Below are positions 1 to 9,324 of a stretch of 64,000 nucleotides of DNA, piece by piece; positions within the stretch are counted from its first letter, which is position 1; each line of letters starts with the position of its first letter. A program made the translations under genes and the position numbers. The DNA is from Owenweeksia sp965229445. GTDB lineage: Bacteria; Bacteroidota; Bacteroidia; Flavobacteriales; Schleiferiaceae. The stretch spans positions 186,001 to 250,000 of the forward strand of contig OZ245876.1 of the NCBI GenBank assembly GCA_965229445.1. Reading direction: 5' to 3'. The notes beneath the pieces are model-generated. The model saw only the letters and a list, made by a program, of their open reading frames with translations, searched no databases and had not been told where the DNA came from.

Positions 1-1930
1 CTGAAGCCTCAACCTTAAACACATAAAGACCACTATTTGCTTCCGTTACCGGATCTGGAATCATCCATTCATCTTTAAAGAAGTTACTGTCTGGTCCCTT
101 GCCAAAAGCTTCCCAAACCTGCACCGGTAAGGTGGTATCTACCTTTGCCTTGTACATTTGATAGCTAGGTGCTGGCCAACCATTGTAATACGTCCACTCA
201 AAGTTTATAGCCGAACTATCAGGGCTCAGGGTATCCTGAAGGAGAATAGTCCTCACATTTCTGGTTGGAGGCTTAAAGTCGAAGTTTTGCACCAGCTGCA
301 CTATATAGCGATAGTGAGACTGATCAAGATTGTACATCTCTAAAGAAGTATCCACATAACTGCGTCGCGTAACATCGCCAGGACCATTGAGGTTGGCAAT
401 AGGATAAAACTGTGGGTTATCCGCATTGGAGCGCATGATAGTCCACTCGGTAAACAGCTTATCTGTTTCAGGCGTAATCGACTGAGGATCAACGTACCAA
501 TCCAATTTTACCACCTGATCAAACTCCACACTTACGTTTTGTAAGTCGTATTTAAGTTTAGGACAATTGGCTACGCGAATAATGATGGTAAAGAATTCCT
601 TCACCCCATAACCGCACTCATTTTCAATAGTATTTCCATCCGTTCCCGCTTTGATTTGTAGGAGGTAATCCCCATTTACATCCAAAGGTTTGTGTAGGAA
701 AAGATCAACTTCATCGGTGAGTAGGGTGGATTTGCAGTTGTTGTTGATACCGATAATGGGTCTTGCAATAGAATCCGGACCAATAAGTCGAAAGTCAGTA
801 CCATCCGGCGATATCGATGAACATTTCAAATCGCCATTCACCTTAACCTTGACTACCGAATCAAAGCATTCATAACCTATAATATCTATTTCCGTATTTC
901 CTCCGCCGTAGTCTGCAATGGAGTCAATACCAAAGGTGGCAATCAGGCTATCGCCATTCATTACTTTTCGTTCACTGGTAACACCTCCCGTGGTCACTCC
1001 TTGACTAATATTCACACCCGTGGATGCGATGGGGTTACAAGTACTGAGGATAGGAATCTGCATCTCTCGAATAGCCGTTCCCACCAAAAGCCAACTAAAA
1101 AATACCGTATCAAATCGATACTCTTCTACTACAATCTTGATCACATCAACCTCTGCCTGCGTGGGGGTAAATACAAAAACCCCTGTAGCTGGATTAAAGT
1201 TAAATCCGTTGGCGGTAGTCATAGGTTGTTGAGTGCTGTATCCTGGCGCCCATGGAATGGGAGCGTTTTGGGCGCTCCATGGTTGAGCCAGGGTGAAGAC
1301 CATAGAATCCTGATCGGGTTCAGTTGCTGCTTGAGACCAGGTAAAAGGCTGACCAACGCAGAAAAACTTCGCTCCGGGATTTAGGAAGCTGGGGGATGTG
1401 TTTGGACCGAGCGTATTATTGAGTTTGGATTCAAGATAGAGTGAAGGGTAGGTAGCCAGGTTGGTAATATTGCTATTTCGGCAGCAGAGATCCCATGAAA
1501 AAGTATAATCTGCACATTTCCCCGGTAGAACTATGCACGCGCGATACCGATATTCCTCAATTCGGCCATCGTTGTATCCCGGGTCTGCCTGATCTATACA
1601 GTTGGTGTCACCTCGAGGTGTACCACCTTGAGTATAGGTTCCCAATCCTTGTTGGGTGTACCAGGAATTGTATAGTGCCTGAGTAACTGTTACGCTGCTG
1701 GAACCAAAACAACTGGAATTAATATCAATTGGATAAGAGGCTGCCAGACTAATTCCGAGCTCTCTTCTATATAAAACCAGAGTGATACAGTAGTTATAGG
1801 GTATACCAGTTGAGTCACCTATATACTCATAGGTAATACTTCCTCCAGCGGTGTGCGAAGCTTTGGCTTCCTGCATCCCAAACAGGAAAAGAGCAAAGAC
1901 TCCCAGGGTACTCAGTATAATTCTTTTCAT
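1..1930 (-). CDS. Large secreted protein, C-terminus beyond the window edge
   Basis: The frame starts at the ATG at 1930 and stays open to base 1, so about 643 residues are visible and the C-terminus is missing. A signal peptide covers residues 1-25 (MKRIILSTLG... ending in KASH). The mature part opens with SHTAGGSITYEYIGDST and is rich in Cys, Asn, Thr and aromatic residues, as in extracellular Bacteroidota beta-sandwich proteins. No catalytic motif is visible. Similar proteins usually carry a T9SS type B (gliding-motility C-terminal) domain, but that end lies outside the window, so the secretion route is inferred. Export is well supported; function is unknown. Confidence 0.8.
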   Translation of the reverse strand, partial: MKRIILSTLGVFALFLFGMQEAKASHTAGGSITYEYIGDSTGIPYNYCITLVLYRRELGISLAASYPIDINSSCFGSSSVTVTQALYNSWYTQQGLGTYTQGGTPRGDTNCIDQADPGYNDGRIEEYRYRACIVLPGKCADYTFSWDLCCRNSNITNLATYPSLYLESKLNNTLGPNTSPSFLNPGAKFFCVGQPFTWSQAATEPDQDSMVFTLAQPWSAQNAPIPWAPGYSTQQPMTTANGFNFNPATGVFVFTPTQAEVDVIKIVVEEYRFDTVFFSWLLVGTAIREMQIPILSTCNPIASTGVNISQGVTTGGVTSERKVMNGDSLIATFGIDSIADYGGGNTEIDIIGYECFDSVVKVKVNGDLKCSSISPDGTDFRLIGPDSIARPIIGINNNCKSTLLTDEVDLFLHKPLDVNGDYLLQIKAGTDGNTIENECGYGVKEFFTIIIRVANCPKLKYDLQNVSVEFDQVVKLDWYVDPQSITPETDKLFTEWTIMRSNADNPQFYPIANLNGPGDVTRRSYVDTSLEMYNLDQSHYRYIVQLVQNFDFKPPTRNVRTILLQDTLSPDSSAINFEWTYYNGWPAPSYQMYKAKVDTTLPVQVWEAFGKGPDSNFFKDEWMIPDPVTEANSGLYVFKVEAS

Positions 1931-2162
1931 AATCTGCGGTTTAGTCTACTACGGTCTAAATTAAGCGGCTTAAAATTAGATGATTGACAGATAACAACAA
2001 AAAAAATGAACCATTCACTCGCACACCATTTAGTGAAGGACGCTTTTATTAAGTTTTCGCAACAAAATTTGCGCTTGCGATAAATCAATGGAATTGCACA
2101 AATATAGCGTAGATGGTAGGATTTAGCTTAATTTCGCGCCTTGCCAGAACCAGTCCCGAAGA

Positions 2163-3959
2163 ATGAAACACATCCGAAACTTTTGTATAATCGCCCATAT
2201 CGATCATGGTAAAAGCACCCTTGCGGATAGATTGCTGGATTCCACGCAGACGGTAAGTGATCGTGAACGCAAGGAACAGTTGTTAGATGATATGGACCTG
2301 GAACGTGAGAGAGGAATAACCATAAAATCTCACGCTATTCAAATGTCTTATTTCAAGGATGATGAAGAATACACGCTAAACTTGATTGATACTCCCGGAC
2401 ATGTGGACTTCTCGTACGAAGTATCAAGAGCGATAGCAGCGTGTGAAGGGGCATTGCTTATTGTAGATGCTGCACAGGGGATCCAGGCGCAAACTATTTC
2501 CAATCTGTACTTGGCGCTCGAGCATGATTTAGAGATCATTCCTGTGCTGAACAAAATTGACTTACCCAGCGCCAACCCAGAAGAAGTTAAAGATCAGATC
2601 ATTGATCTGATAGGTTGTGAGGATGAGGACATCTTGATGGCCTCGGCTAAAACGGGGAAGGGAGTACCTGAAATATTGAGTGCCATTGTAGATAAAATCC
2701 CATCCCCAAAGGGAAATGAAGATGGTCCGCTGCAAGCCTTGATTTTTGATTCAGTCTTTAATCCCTATCGGGGAATCGAAGCCTTCTTTAAGGTGGTGAA
2801 TGGTTGCATGCGATCAGGAGAAAAGGTCAAATTCATGAACACAGGAAAGGTTTATGAAGCGGATGAAATTGGCGTGCTCAAGCTTTCGCAGGAACCGCGA
2901 AAGGAGATTAGAGCAGGCGATGTAGGATACATTATTTCCGGAATTAAGCAGGCCAAAGAAGTGAAGGTGGGAGACACTATTACGTCTCTTGAAAACCCTT
3001 CGGCAAAAGCTATTGCCGGTTTTGAAGATGTGAAACCCATGGTTTTCGCGGGAATTTATCCGGTGGATACAGAAGACTTTGAAGAGCTGCGCGCCTCACT
3101 TGAGAAATTGCAGCTCAATGATGCCTCACTGACCTTTGAGCCTGAATCATCTGCAGCGCTTGGATTTGGATTTCGATGCGGCTTTCTCGGTATGCTTCAC
3201 ATGGAAATCATTCAGGAAAGACTTGAACGAGAGTTCAATATGTATGTTATCACCACGGTGCCAAACGTTTCTTACCAGGCCTACATGAAGAAGGAATCTG
3301 AGAAAGCGGTTGTGGTGAACAATCCTACAGAATTTCCGGACCCCACCCTTCTTGACCGCATGGAAGAGCCCTTCATAAAAGCTCAGATAATTACCAAGGC
3401 CGACTACGTAGGTACGGTAATGAACCTGTGTATTGAGAAACGTGGTGTTCTCAAAAACCAGGTGTATCTAACCTCAGAGAGGGTTGAACTTTCCTTTGAC
3501 CTTCCGCTGGCAGAGATTGTTTTTGACTTTTACGATAAGCTCAAAAGTATTTCAAGAGGTTATGCCTCATTTGACTATCACCCAATTGGTTACCGGGAAT
3601 CACATCTGGTAAAAGTTGATATACTCTTAAATGGTGATCCTGTGGATGCTCTATCGGCTTTGGTTCATAGGGACAATGCCTATGATCTGGGTAAGCGGAT
3701 GTGCGAGAAGCTCAAGGAATTAATTCCTCGTCAGCAATTCATGATTGCCATCCAGGCTTCGATCGGAGCCAAAATAATCGCGAGGGAAACGCTGAGTGCA
3801 TTGCGTAAGGATGTGACAGCAAAGTGCTATGGCGGCGATATTTCTAGAAAGAGAAAGCTTCTGGAAAAGCAGAAAGCAGGTAAGAAAAGAATGCGACAGG
3901 TCGGAAATGTAGAGATTCCTCAGAATGCGTTTCTGGCAGTATTGAAGCTCAACGATTAG
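2163..3959 (+). CDS. lepA: Elongation factor 4 (ribosomal back-translocase LepA)
   Basis: The 598-residue product has the normal length and order of a LepA GTPase. The P-loop AHIDHGKST is at residues 11-19, the G3 motif DTPGHVDF begins at 76 with His80, and G4 NKID is at 130-133. EF-G-like domains II, III and V follow, then the LepA-specific C-terminal domain ending near residue 598 (SRKRKLLEKQKAGKKRMRQ region). EF4 binds ribosomes and GTP, back-translocates tRNAs and helps 30S maturation. It starts at the ATG at 2163 and is a single-gene unit: the upstream gene diverges and trpS converges. Confidence 0.97.
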   Translation: MKHIRNFCIIAHIDHGKSTLADRLLDSTQTVSDRERKEQLLDDMDLERERGITIKSHAIQMSYFKDDEEYTLNLIDTPGHVDFSYEVSRAIAACEGALLIVDAAQGIQAQTISNLYLALEHDLEIIPVLNKIDLPSANPEEVKDQIIDLIGCEDEDILMASAKTGKGVPEILSAIVDKIPSPKGNEDGPLQALIFDSVFNPYRGIEAFFKVVNGCMRSGEKVKFMNTGKVYEADEIGVLKLSQEPRKEIRAGDVGYIISGIKQAKEVKVGDTITSLENPSAKAIAGFEDVKPMVFAGIYPVDTEDFEELRASLEKLQLNDASLTFEPESSAALGFGFRCGFLGMLHMEIIQERLEREFNMYVITTVPNVSYQAYMKKESEKAVVVNNPTEFPDPTLLDRMEEPFIKAQIITKADYVGTVMNLCIEKRGVLKNQVYLTSERVELSFDLPLAEIVFDFYDKLKSISRGYASFDYHPIGYRESHLVKVDILLNGDPVDALSALVHRDNAYDLGKRMCEKLKELIPRQQFMIAIQASIGAKIIARETLSALRKDVTAKCYGGDISRKRKLLEKQKAGKKRMRQVGNVEIPQNAFLAVLKLND

Positions 3960-4150
3960 ATCGAGCGAAATTTTTGTGGCAACCCCACTAAAGGTTTTTT
4001 GGCGGGGGTTCCCCCCCAATTCAATTTACCAGTTAATTAATCATCTGGCAAGCATCTTTGCATGAGTGTAGCCCTTCAATTTATAAGTTGTGTGTTCAGA
4101 TGTACCACGGGGTCTAAAGCTCTCAGCCTCTGTATTGATAACCGAGCGAA

Positions 4151-5122
4151 CTAAAACCCCAGGGAAGACTTTACTCTACTCAGTACCTCAATCGCAATCG
4201 GACGAACTTTCTCTGCTCCGTTTTTTAGCATCCGTTCAATTTCATCGGGATGCGACATATAATGCTCAAACTTTTCGCGCTCTAAAGCATAACGGGTGAT
4301 GATTAAATCCAACAACTCAGTTTTGGCATGACCGTAACCATATCCTCCGGCCTGATACTTCTCTCTCATCGCGTGAACTTGGCTGGGTTCTGCCAGAAGC
4401 GAGTATATTTCAAATACGAGACAGTTATCGGGATCTTTAGGTTCCTCAAGGGGAGTGCTATCCGTAAGGATTGACATCACCTGTTTTTTCAGCTGTTTTA
4501 TAGGTAAAAAAATGTCAATCACATTGCCGTAAGATTTGCTCATTTTCTTACCGTCGGTACCGGGAATTACCATTACCTTCTCGTTTATCAATGGTTCCGG
4601 CAGTCGCAATACTTCTTTTCCAGCCTGCTTGTTTAATGCTCCGGCTATGTCTCGGGTCATTTCAAGATGTTGCTTCTGATCTTTTCCTACCGGTACATAA
4701 TCAGCATCATATAGCAGGATATCCGCAGCCATTAACACAGGATAGTCAAACAAACCAGCATTGACGTCAGAAAGTCGATCACTCTTATCCTTAAAAGAAT
4801 GAGCATTAGCGAGCATGGGATACGGAGTAAAACAATTTAGAAACCAGGTCAGCTCTGTAACCTCTGGAAGATCGCTTTGACGATAGAAAGCATTTTTTTC
4901 TGTGTCAAAACCACAGGCTAACCAGGCTGACGCCACCGCTTGCACATTTTGTTTTCTTGTTTGCGCATCCTTAATGCTGGTAAGAGAATGGAGATCAGCA
5001 ATGAAGAAAAATGACTCGTTATTTGCTTTGCGCGAAAGCTCAATGGCTGGTTGTATTGCGCCAAGAATATTTCCGAGATGAGTGCGTCCGCTACTCTGTA
5101 TGCCTGTTAAAATTCGAGCCAT
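4151..5122 (-). CDS. trpS: Tryptophanyl-tRNA synthetase
   Basis: This class I synthetase charges tRNA-Trp in the cytoplasm. The 323-residue protein begins MARILTGIQSSGRTHLGN; THLGN at residues 14-18 is the HIGH-type signature, and KMSKS lies at 193-197 within GTDGKKMSKS. The frame also extends to a TTG at 5143, but the ATG at 5122 fits the family N-terminus (first beta strand directly before the Gly-Thr-His segment) and is preferred. The gene diverges from plsC, with only about 70 bases between them, and converges with lepA. Confidence 0.96.
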   Translation of the reverse strand: MARILTGIQSSGRTHLGNILGAIQPAIELSRKANNESFFFIADLHSLTSIKDAQTRKQNVQAVASAWLACGFDTEKNAFYRQSDLPEVTELTWFLNCFTPYPMLANAHSFKDKSDRLSDVNAGLFDYPVLMAADILLYDADYVPVGKDQKQHLEMTRDIAGALNKQAGKEVLRLPEPLINEKVMVIPGTDGKKMSKSYGNVIDIFLPIKQLKKQVMSILTDSTPLEEPKDPDNCLVFEIYSLLAEPSQVHAMREKYQAGGYGYGHAKTELLDLIITRYALEREKFEHYMSHPDEIERMLKNGAEKVRPIAIEVLSRVKSSLGF

Positions 5123-5140
5123 ATTATTTCTAAAAGGGCT

Positions 5141-5148
5141 CAAAAGTA
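5141..5148 (-). promoter_or_regulatory. Candidate -7 element for trpS
   Basis: On the minus strand this reads TACTTTTG, an exact match to the Bacteroidota -7 consensus TAnnTTTG, about 20 bases before the trpS ATG. No TTG is found at the expected -33 spacing, so only half the promoter is supported. Confidence 0.4.
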
Positions 5149-5169
5149 ATCAACCCGACTACAAATGTC

Positions 5170-5177
5170 TATTTTTG
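5170..5177 (+). promoter_or_regulatory. Candidate -7 element for plsC-gatC
   Basis: TATTTTTG matches TAnnTTTG and ends 16 bases before the plsC ATG at 5194, implying a very short leader. A -33 TTG at the usual spacing is not evident. Confidence 0.4.
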
Positions 5178-5193
5178 CAGCAGGATTGAGCCC

Positions 5194-5949
5194 ATGAAAC
5201 GTATATTGGTGTATATCTGGCGTGTGTGGTTCTATATAAGCATACTTATCGCCATAGTTATCCTCTTCCCCTTTATCTTGATCACGGCGCAAAACGAAAA
5301 TCACTATCCCAGCTTTTTTCGATTGGCTAGATTATGGGCATGGATGGTATTGATATTAAGTGGATTTTGGCCAAGAGCCTACTGGTCTGAGAAACCCGGC
5401 AAAGGTGATACGTATATCATCTGCCCAAATCACACCAGTATGATAGATATTATGCTCGCCCTGGCGATTTTTCCAAACTGCTTTCTTTTTATTGGCAAAA
5501 AGGAGCTGGCAAAACTGCCCCTGTTTGGATACTTCTATAAAAAAACCAACATTTTGGTGGATAGGAGCAGCATTATAAGTAGTCAAAAGGCTTTTCAGAC
5601 AGCTGCGGCCAAACTAAAGGAGGGTATAGGAATTTGTATATTTCCCGAAGGTGGTGTACCTGATGAAAAAGTGGAACTGGCAAGGTTTAAGAACGGTGCC
5701 TTTCGATTGGCAATTGACCACGGAGTAAAGATTATTCCCGTCAGCTTCCCGGATAATAAAAAACGCCTGCCCTATAATTTCAATCTAGGCTCTCCGGGAG
5801 TACTTAGGGCATACATTCACCCCTTCATAATCCCAAATGAAAAGGGTGGCCTGGAAGAAGTAAGTAGATTGCGTAAACTTTGTTATGATGTTGTACTTTC
5901 GGGGCTGCAAACAGAACATGCTGAATCACTAATAAATGAGCCTGGATAA
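5194..5949 (+). CDS. plsC: 1-acyl-sn-glycerol-3-phosphate acyltransferase (PlsC family)
   Basis: The 251-residue membrane enzyme has one or two hydrophobic helices in residues 5-32 and another near 45-57, followed by the acyltransferase fold. The HX4D catalytic motif is H80-D85 (NHTSMID) and the substrate-binding FPEGG motif begins at F150. The family transfers an acyl group to lysophosphatidic acid to make phosphatidic acid at the inner membrane. The end of the gene overlaps gatC by 14 bases, so the two are probably co-transcribed. Substrate choice (lysophosphatidate versus another lysolipid) cannot be read from the sequence. Confidence 0.88.
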   Translation: MKRILVYIWRVWFYISILIAIVILFPFILITAQNENHYPSFFRLARLWAWMVLILSGFWPRAYWSEKPGKGDTYIICPNHTSMIDIMLALAIFPNCFLFIGKKELAKLPLFGYFYKKTNILVDRSSIISSQKAFQTAAAKLKEGIGICIFPEGGVPDEKVELARFKNGAFRLAIDHGVKIIPVSFPDNKKRLPYNFNLGSPGVLRAYIHPFIIPNEKGGLEEVSRLRKLCYDVVLSGLQTEHAESLINEPG

Positions 5950-6232
5950 AGCCGTTGTTGAGAAATTAGCACATTTGGCGCGCCTTGAATTCTCGGAGAA
6001 GGAAAAGGAGGCCATGTTGCAGGATTTGAATAAGATCACCGCCTTTGTAGAGAAGGTGAATGAATTGGATCTTGATGGTGTGGAACCGCTAATTTACATG
6101 ACAGAAGAGGAGAATTTTTTACGGGAAGATGAGGTTAAAGTGCAGGTTAGCCTTGACGATGCATTAAGAAACGCTCCATCTCATGATTCGGATTATTTCC
6201 GGGTACCGAAAGTTCTTAAGCGGGAGGAATAA
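5936..6232 (+). CDS. gatC: Asp-tRNA(Asn)/Glu-tRNA(Gln) amidotransferase subunit C
   Basis: The 98-residue protein is a typical GatC: the helical segment KLAHLARLEFSEKEKEAM, then a mid-region LDGVEPLIYM and a C-terminal VPKVLKR. GatC stabilises the GatA-GatB complex that amidates misacylated Glu-tRNA(Gln) or Asp-tRNA(Asn). GatA and GatB are not in the window, which is common in Bacteroidota, where gatC often stands apart. The ATG at 5936 lies inside the last codons of plsC in another frame, suggesting translational coupling. Confidence 0.93.
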   Translation: MSLDKAVVEKLAHLARLEFSEKEKEAMLQDLNKITAFVEKVNELDLDGVEPLIYMTEEENFLREDEVKVQVSLDDALRNAPSHDSDYFRVPKVLKREE

Positions 6233-6263
6233 AAAACCCCGTACGCCTTCGTCGCACCGGGTT
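6231..6263 (-). terminator. Intrinsic terminator of gdhA
   Basis: Read on the minus strand: stem AACCC-G-GTGCG, loop ACGAAGG, then CGTAC-G-GGGTT followed by a run of T. The two five-pair arms are separated by one G/G mismatch and include one G-T pair. It begins about 23 bases after the gdhA stop codon. The plus strand lacks a T run, so it mainly serves gdhA even though it abuts the end of gatC. Confidence 0.8.
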
Positions 6264-6285
6264 CCAAAAATTCTCCTGGCTTTAA

Positions 6286-7638
6286 TTACACCAATCCCTG
6301 ATCAAGCATAGCATCAGCTACTTTTACGAAGCCGGCCAAGTTTGCGCCTTTCACATAATCAGTAAAACCCTTATTGTCTGTTCCGTACTTGCGACAAGAT
6401 TCATGAATGTCTTTCATGATATTGTGAAGCCTGTTATCTACTTCTTCAGATGTCCACTGATAGCGCAAGCTATTCTGTGACATTTCCAGTCCGGAAGTGG
6501 CCACACCACCGGCGTTTGAAGCTTTCCCGGGTGCAAACAGGATATTGGCTTCTTTAAATTTCTCAATGGCCTCTGGTGTAGAAGGCATATTTGCACCTTC
6601 TGCAACACAAATTACTCCATTACCTATGAGGGCTTTGGCATCATCGCCGTCTAGTTCATTTTGAGTTGCGCACGGAAGTGCTACATCAGCGGCTACTCCC
6701 CAGGGTCTTTTCCCTTCATGGAATTCAGCGCCATATTCTTTGGCGTACTCTACAATACGACCGCGACGGTTATTCTTCAGGTCTTTTAAGAATTCAAGTT
6801 TTTCAGGTGATATGCCATCTTTATCATAAATGAACCCTGAAGAGTCTGAGGCCGAAATAACTGTTCCTCCGAGTTGAGTAACTTTTTCAATGGCATATTG
6901 AGCAACGTTTCCAGAACCGGATACCAGCACTTTTTTGCCTTTGAAGTCGTCATTTTTGGTTTTAAGCATTTCTGCCGTGAAGTAAACTACACCATAACCG
7001 GTAGCCTCTGGACGAATTCTAGATCCTCCCCAGTTAAAGCCCTTACCGGTAAGCACTCCAGTGAACTCGTTACGGATTCTCTTATACTGGCCAAACATAT
7101 ATCCTATTTCGCGACCACCAACACCGATATCACCAGCTGGTACATCCGTGTCCGGCCCAATGTGCCTCTGAAGTTCCGTCATAAAAGACTGGCAGAACTT
7201 CATGACTTCATTATCCGATTTGCCCTTAGGGTTAAAATCAGAACCTCCCTTACCACCACCCATAGGCAAAGTGGTTAAAGAATTTTTAAAGATTTGCTCA
7301 AAACCCAAGAACTTGAGGATGGAGAGATTAACACTGGGGTGAAACCTTAATCCACCCTTATAAGGACCAATGGCTGAGTTAAACTCAATGCGATAACCGC
7401 GATTAACTTGCATTTTTCCTTCGTCATCAAGCCACGGCACACGGAACATCACCACCCTTTCCGGCTCCGATATTCTTTCGAGGATATTGGCTTCCTTGTA
7501 TTTCGGATTTTCCTCAATGAAAGGAATCACTGTTTCGGCTACTTCTTCAAGAGCTTGAAGAAATTCAGGTTCATTAGGGTTTTTGGCCCGGGCACCTTCC
7601 ATAAAGCTGTTAATAGCTGATTGATAGTTTGCTGACAT
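6286..7638 (-). CDS. gdhA: NADP-specific glutamate dehydrogenase
   Basis: The 450-residue protein has the length of the hexameric NADP-type enzyme (about 450) rather than the shorter NAD type. Visible motifs are the substrate loop GPYKGGLRFHP at 91-101, the catalytic-lysine region PMGGGKGGSDFNPKG around K130, and a Rossmann motif VSGSGNVAQYA in the second half. It assimilates ammonia by reductive amination of 2-oxoglutarate in the cytoplasm. The ATG at 7638 gives the expected N-terminal helix. It is monocistronic, with its own terminator at 6231-6263. Confidence 0.96.
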   Translation of the reverse strand: MSANYQSAINSFMEGARAKNPNEPEFLQALEEVAETVIPFIEENPKYKEANILERISEPERVVMFRVPWLDDEGKMQVNRGYRIEFNSAIGPYKGGLRFHPSVNLSILKFLGFEQIFKNSLTTLPMGGGKGGSDFNPKGKSDNEVMKFCQSFMTELQRHIGPDTDVPAGDIGVGGREIGYMFGQYKRIRNEFTGVLTGKGFNWGGSRIRPEATGYGVVYFTAEMLKTKNDDFKGKKVLVSGSGNVAQYAIEKVTQLGGTVISASDSSGFIYDKDGISPEKLEFLKDLKNNRRGRIVEYAKEYGAEFHEGKRPWGVAADVALPCATQNELDGDDAKALIGNGVICVAEGANMPSTPEAIEKFKEANILFAPGKASNAGGVATSGLEMSQNSLRYQWTSEEVDNRLHNIMKDIHESCRKYGTDNKGFTDYVKGANLAGFVKVADAMLDQGLV

Positions 7639-7665
7639 ACGTCTGAACAGGATTAATTAGTGCCG

Positions 7666-7673
7666 CAAATGTA
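7666..7673 (-). promoter_or_regulatory. Candidate -7 element for gdhA
   Basis: On the minus strand TACATTTG matches TAnnTTTG about 28 bases before the gdhA ATG. A -33 TTG is not found at 19-22 bases upstream, so support is partial. Confidence 0.4.
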
Positions 7674-7832
7674 TACTTATTGGCTGAATTTTTATCATCA
7701 TTTAGACAACAGGAAAGCAGAAGAATTCATGCGGGAAAGGTGAGAAATAAAGAGCCCACCTTGTGAACTAAATCAATGAAATGAGACGGGCGATAGGAAG
7801 ACAGTATTAAATTAGCCCAAAATTACCATTGC

Positions 7833-9104
7833 ATGAAGATATTGATACTTGGAAGTGGCGGTAGAGAACACACCCTAACCTGGAAGTTGTCTCGTAGCGA
7901 TCATAAGCCTCAGCTATTTGTTGCTCCGGGAAATGGTGGCACCTCGGATATAGCCCGTAATGTTTCTCTTAACCTGAATAACCATGAAGATATTGGTAAA
8001 TTTTGTGTGGAAACCGGTATTGATATGCTGGTGGTTGGCCCGGAGGATCCATTGGTTGCCGGCATAGTAGATTATTTTAAATCCAAGCCCGAATTATCTT
8101 CTGTTAAGATTATCGGTCCGGATGCAGCCGCGGCTCAGCTGGAAGGGAGCAAAGAATTTGCCAAGACTTTCATGGAAAAATATGGTATTCCGACGGCCGG
8201 GTATAAAAGCTTCAGTGATCATCAGGTTGAGGAAGCATGTGATTATTTAGAGACATTATCACCTCCATATGTGCTTAAGGCTGATGGATTGGCTGCTGGT
8301 AAAGGGGTCTTAATTCTAAAGGATATTGCTGATGCGCGCAGAGAAGTGAAGAGTATGCTGGGAGGCAAGTTTGGCGAGGCCAGTCGCAAGCTGGTGATTG
8401 AAGAGTTTTTAGGCGGAATTGAATTTTCTGTATTTGTTCTCACCGACGGCAAAGACTATGTGATTTTGCCGGAAGCAAAAGATTACAAAAGGATCGGTGA
8501 GGGAGATAGTGGTTTGAATACTGGAGGAATGGGAGCGGTTTCACCGGTGCCATTTGTAGATGAGAACATGATGAAAAAGGTTGAGGATAGGATAATTCAA
8601 CCTACGGTCAACGGAATTTGCAAGGAAGGAATGGACTATCATGGATTTATCTTTTTTGGATTGATAGCGGTTGGTGAAGAACCAATGGTAATTGAGTATA
8701 ATGTGAGGATGGGAGACCCTGAAACGGAAGTTGTGATACCCCGACTAAAAACGGATTTGGTTGAATTACTGCAAGCTTGTATTGACGAGCAACTCTCAGA
8801 GGTTACGGTTCAATCAGATGCCAGAAGTGCTTCCACGGTAATGGTAGTTTCTGAAGGTTACCCGGAAGCTTACCAAAAGGGAATGGTGATATCAGGCTTA
8901 GATGAGGTGGAAGAAAGTATTGTATTTCACGCTGGCACCAAACTAGCAAATGCGCAACTAGTAACCAATGGTGGAAGGGTTATGGCTTTTACATCCTTTG
9001 GTGCGGACTACAAAAAAGCCCTGGCCAAAAGTTATAACTCCATAAATAAAGTATGCTTTGAAGGCATACAGTTTAGAAGAGATATAGGCTTTGATCTTGA
9101 CTAA
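7833..9104 (+). CDS. purD: Phosphoribosylamine-glycine ligase (GARS)
   Basis: The 423-residue ATP-grasp enzyme makes glycinamide ribonucleotide in the second step of purine synthesis. The N-terminal signature MKILILGSGGREHTL, the phosphate-binding APGNGGT segment, the ATP-grasp stretch LKADGLAAGKGV and the metal-binding FFGLIAVGEEP/EYNVRMGDPE region are all intact. Length is normal. The stop codon overlaps that of the minus-strand gene by four bases (9101-9104, CTAA). Purine genes are scattered in this window: purQ is 31 kb away. Confidence 0.96.
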   Translation: MKILILGSGGREHTLTWKLSRSDHKPQLFVAPGNGGTSDIARNVSLNLNNHEDIGKFCVETGIDMLVVGPEDPLVAGIVDYFKSKPELSSVKIIGPDAAAAQLEGSKEFAKTFMEKYGIPTAGYKSFSDHQVEEACDYLETLSPPYVLKADGLAAGKGVLILKDIADARREVKSMLGGKFGEASRKLVIEEFLGGIEFSVFVLTDGKDYVILPEAKDYKRIGEGDSGLNTGGMGAVSPVPFVDENMMKKVEDRIIQPTVNGICKEGMDYHGFIFFGLIAVGEEPMVIEYNVRMGDPETEVVIPRLKTDLVELLQACIDEQLSEVTVQSDARSASTVMVVSEGYPEAYQKGMVISGLDEVEESIVFHAGTKLANAQLVTNGGRVMAFTSFGADYKKALAKSYNSINKVCFEGIQFRRDIGFDLD

Positions 9105-9271
9105 GATTCTCCAGCTCTGCGGTGCTTCATCATCTGCCCCATCCAATAGAAGAATAGAATCCAACCGATGATAAATAGAAGAATGTTGAAATTGTTACCT
9201 AGGACAGGCAAAATTTGAAATGTCCATTCGAAAAAATCACCCAGACCGTAAACAACATCTTTTAATTGCAT
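9101..9271 (-). CDS. Small membrane protein, DUF6341-like
   Basis: The 56-residue product starts at the ATG at 9271 behind AAGG, which could act as a ribosome-binding site; the longer TTG start at 9295 is less likely. It has an amphipathic N-terminal part (YGLGDFFEWTF) and one transmembrane helix near residues 26-43 (ILLFIIGWILFFYWMGQ), then a basic tail. From memory, Flavobacteriia often carry a short protein of this shape (DUF6341) between purD and a DUF6427 gene; the context here is the same. Function is unknown. The family assignment is by layout and pattern, not by search. Confidence 0.7.
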   Translation of the reverse strand: MQLKDVVYGLGDFFEWTFQILPVLGNNFNILLFIIGWILFFYWMGQMMKHRRAGES

Positions 9272-9292
9272 AACCTTGTGCGAATTTGCGTT

Positions 9293-9324
9293 CAAAAGTA
9301 GATAAAAACACTCATGCTGGCAAA
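9293..9324 (-). promoter_or_regulatory. Bacteroidota-type promoter of the small membrane protein
   Basis: The minus strand reads TTTG, 20 bases, TACTTTTG, matching both boxes of the Bacteroidota sigma-A promoter (TTTG-N~19-TAnnTTTG). The -7 box ends 21 bases before the ATG at 9271. The promoter lies across the start of the divergent gene at 9314. Confidence 0.65.

Noticed and set aside
3720..4019. Antisense frame over the lepA 3' end
   Set aside because: It overlaps the conserved LepA C-terminus and has no recognisable features; treated as a shadow.
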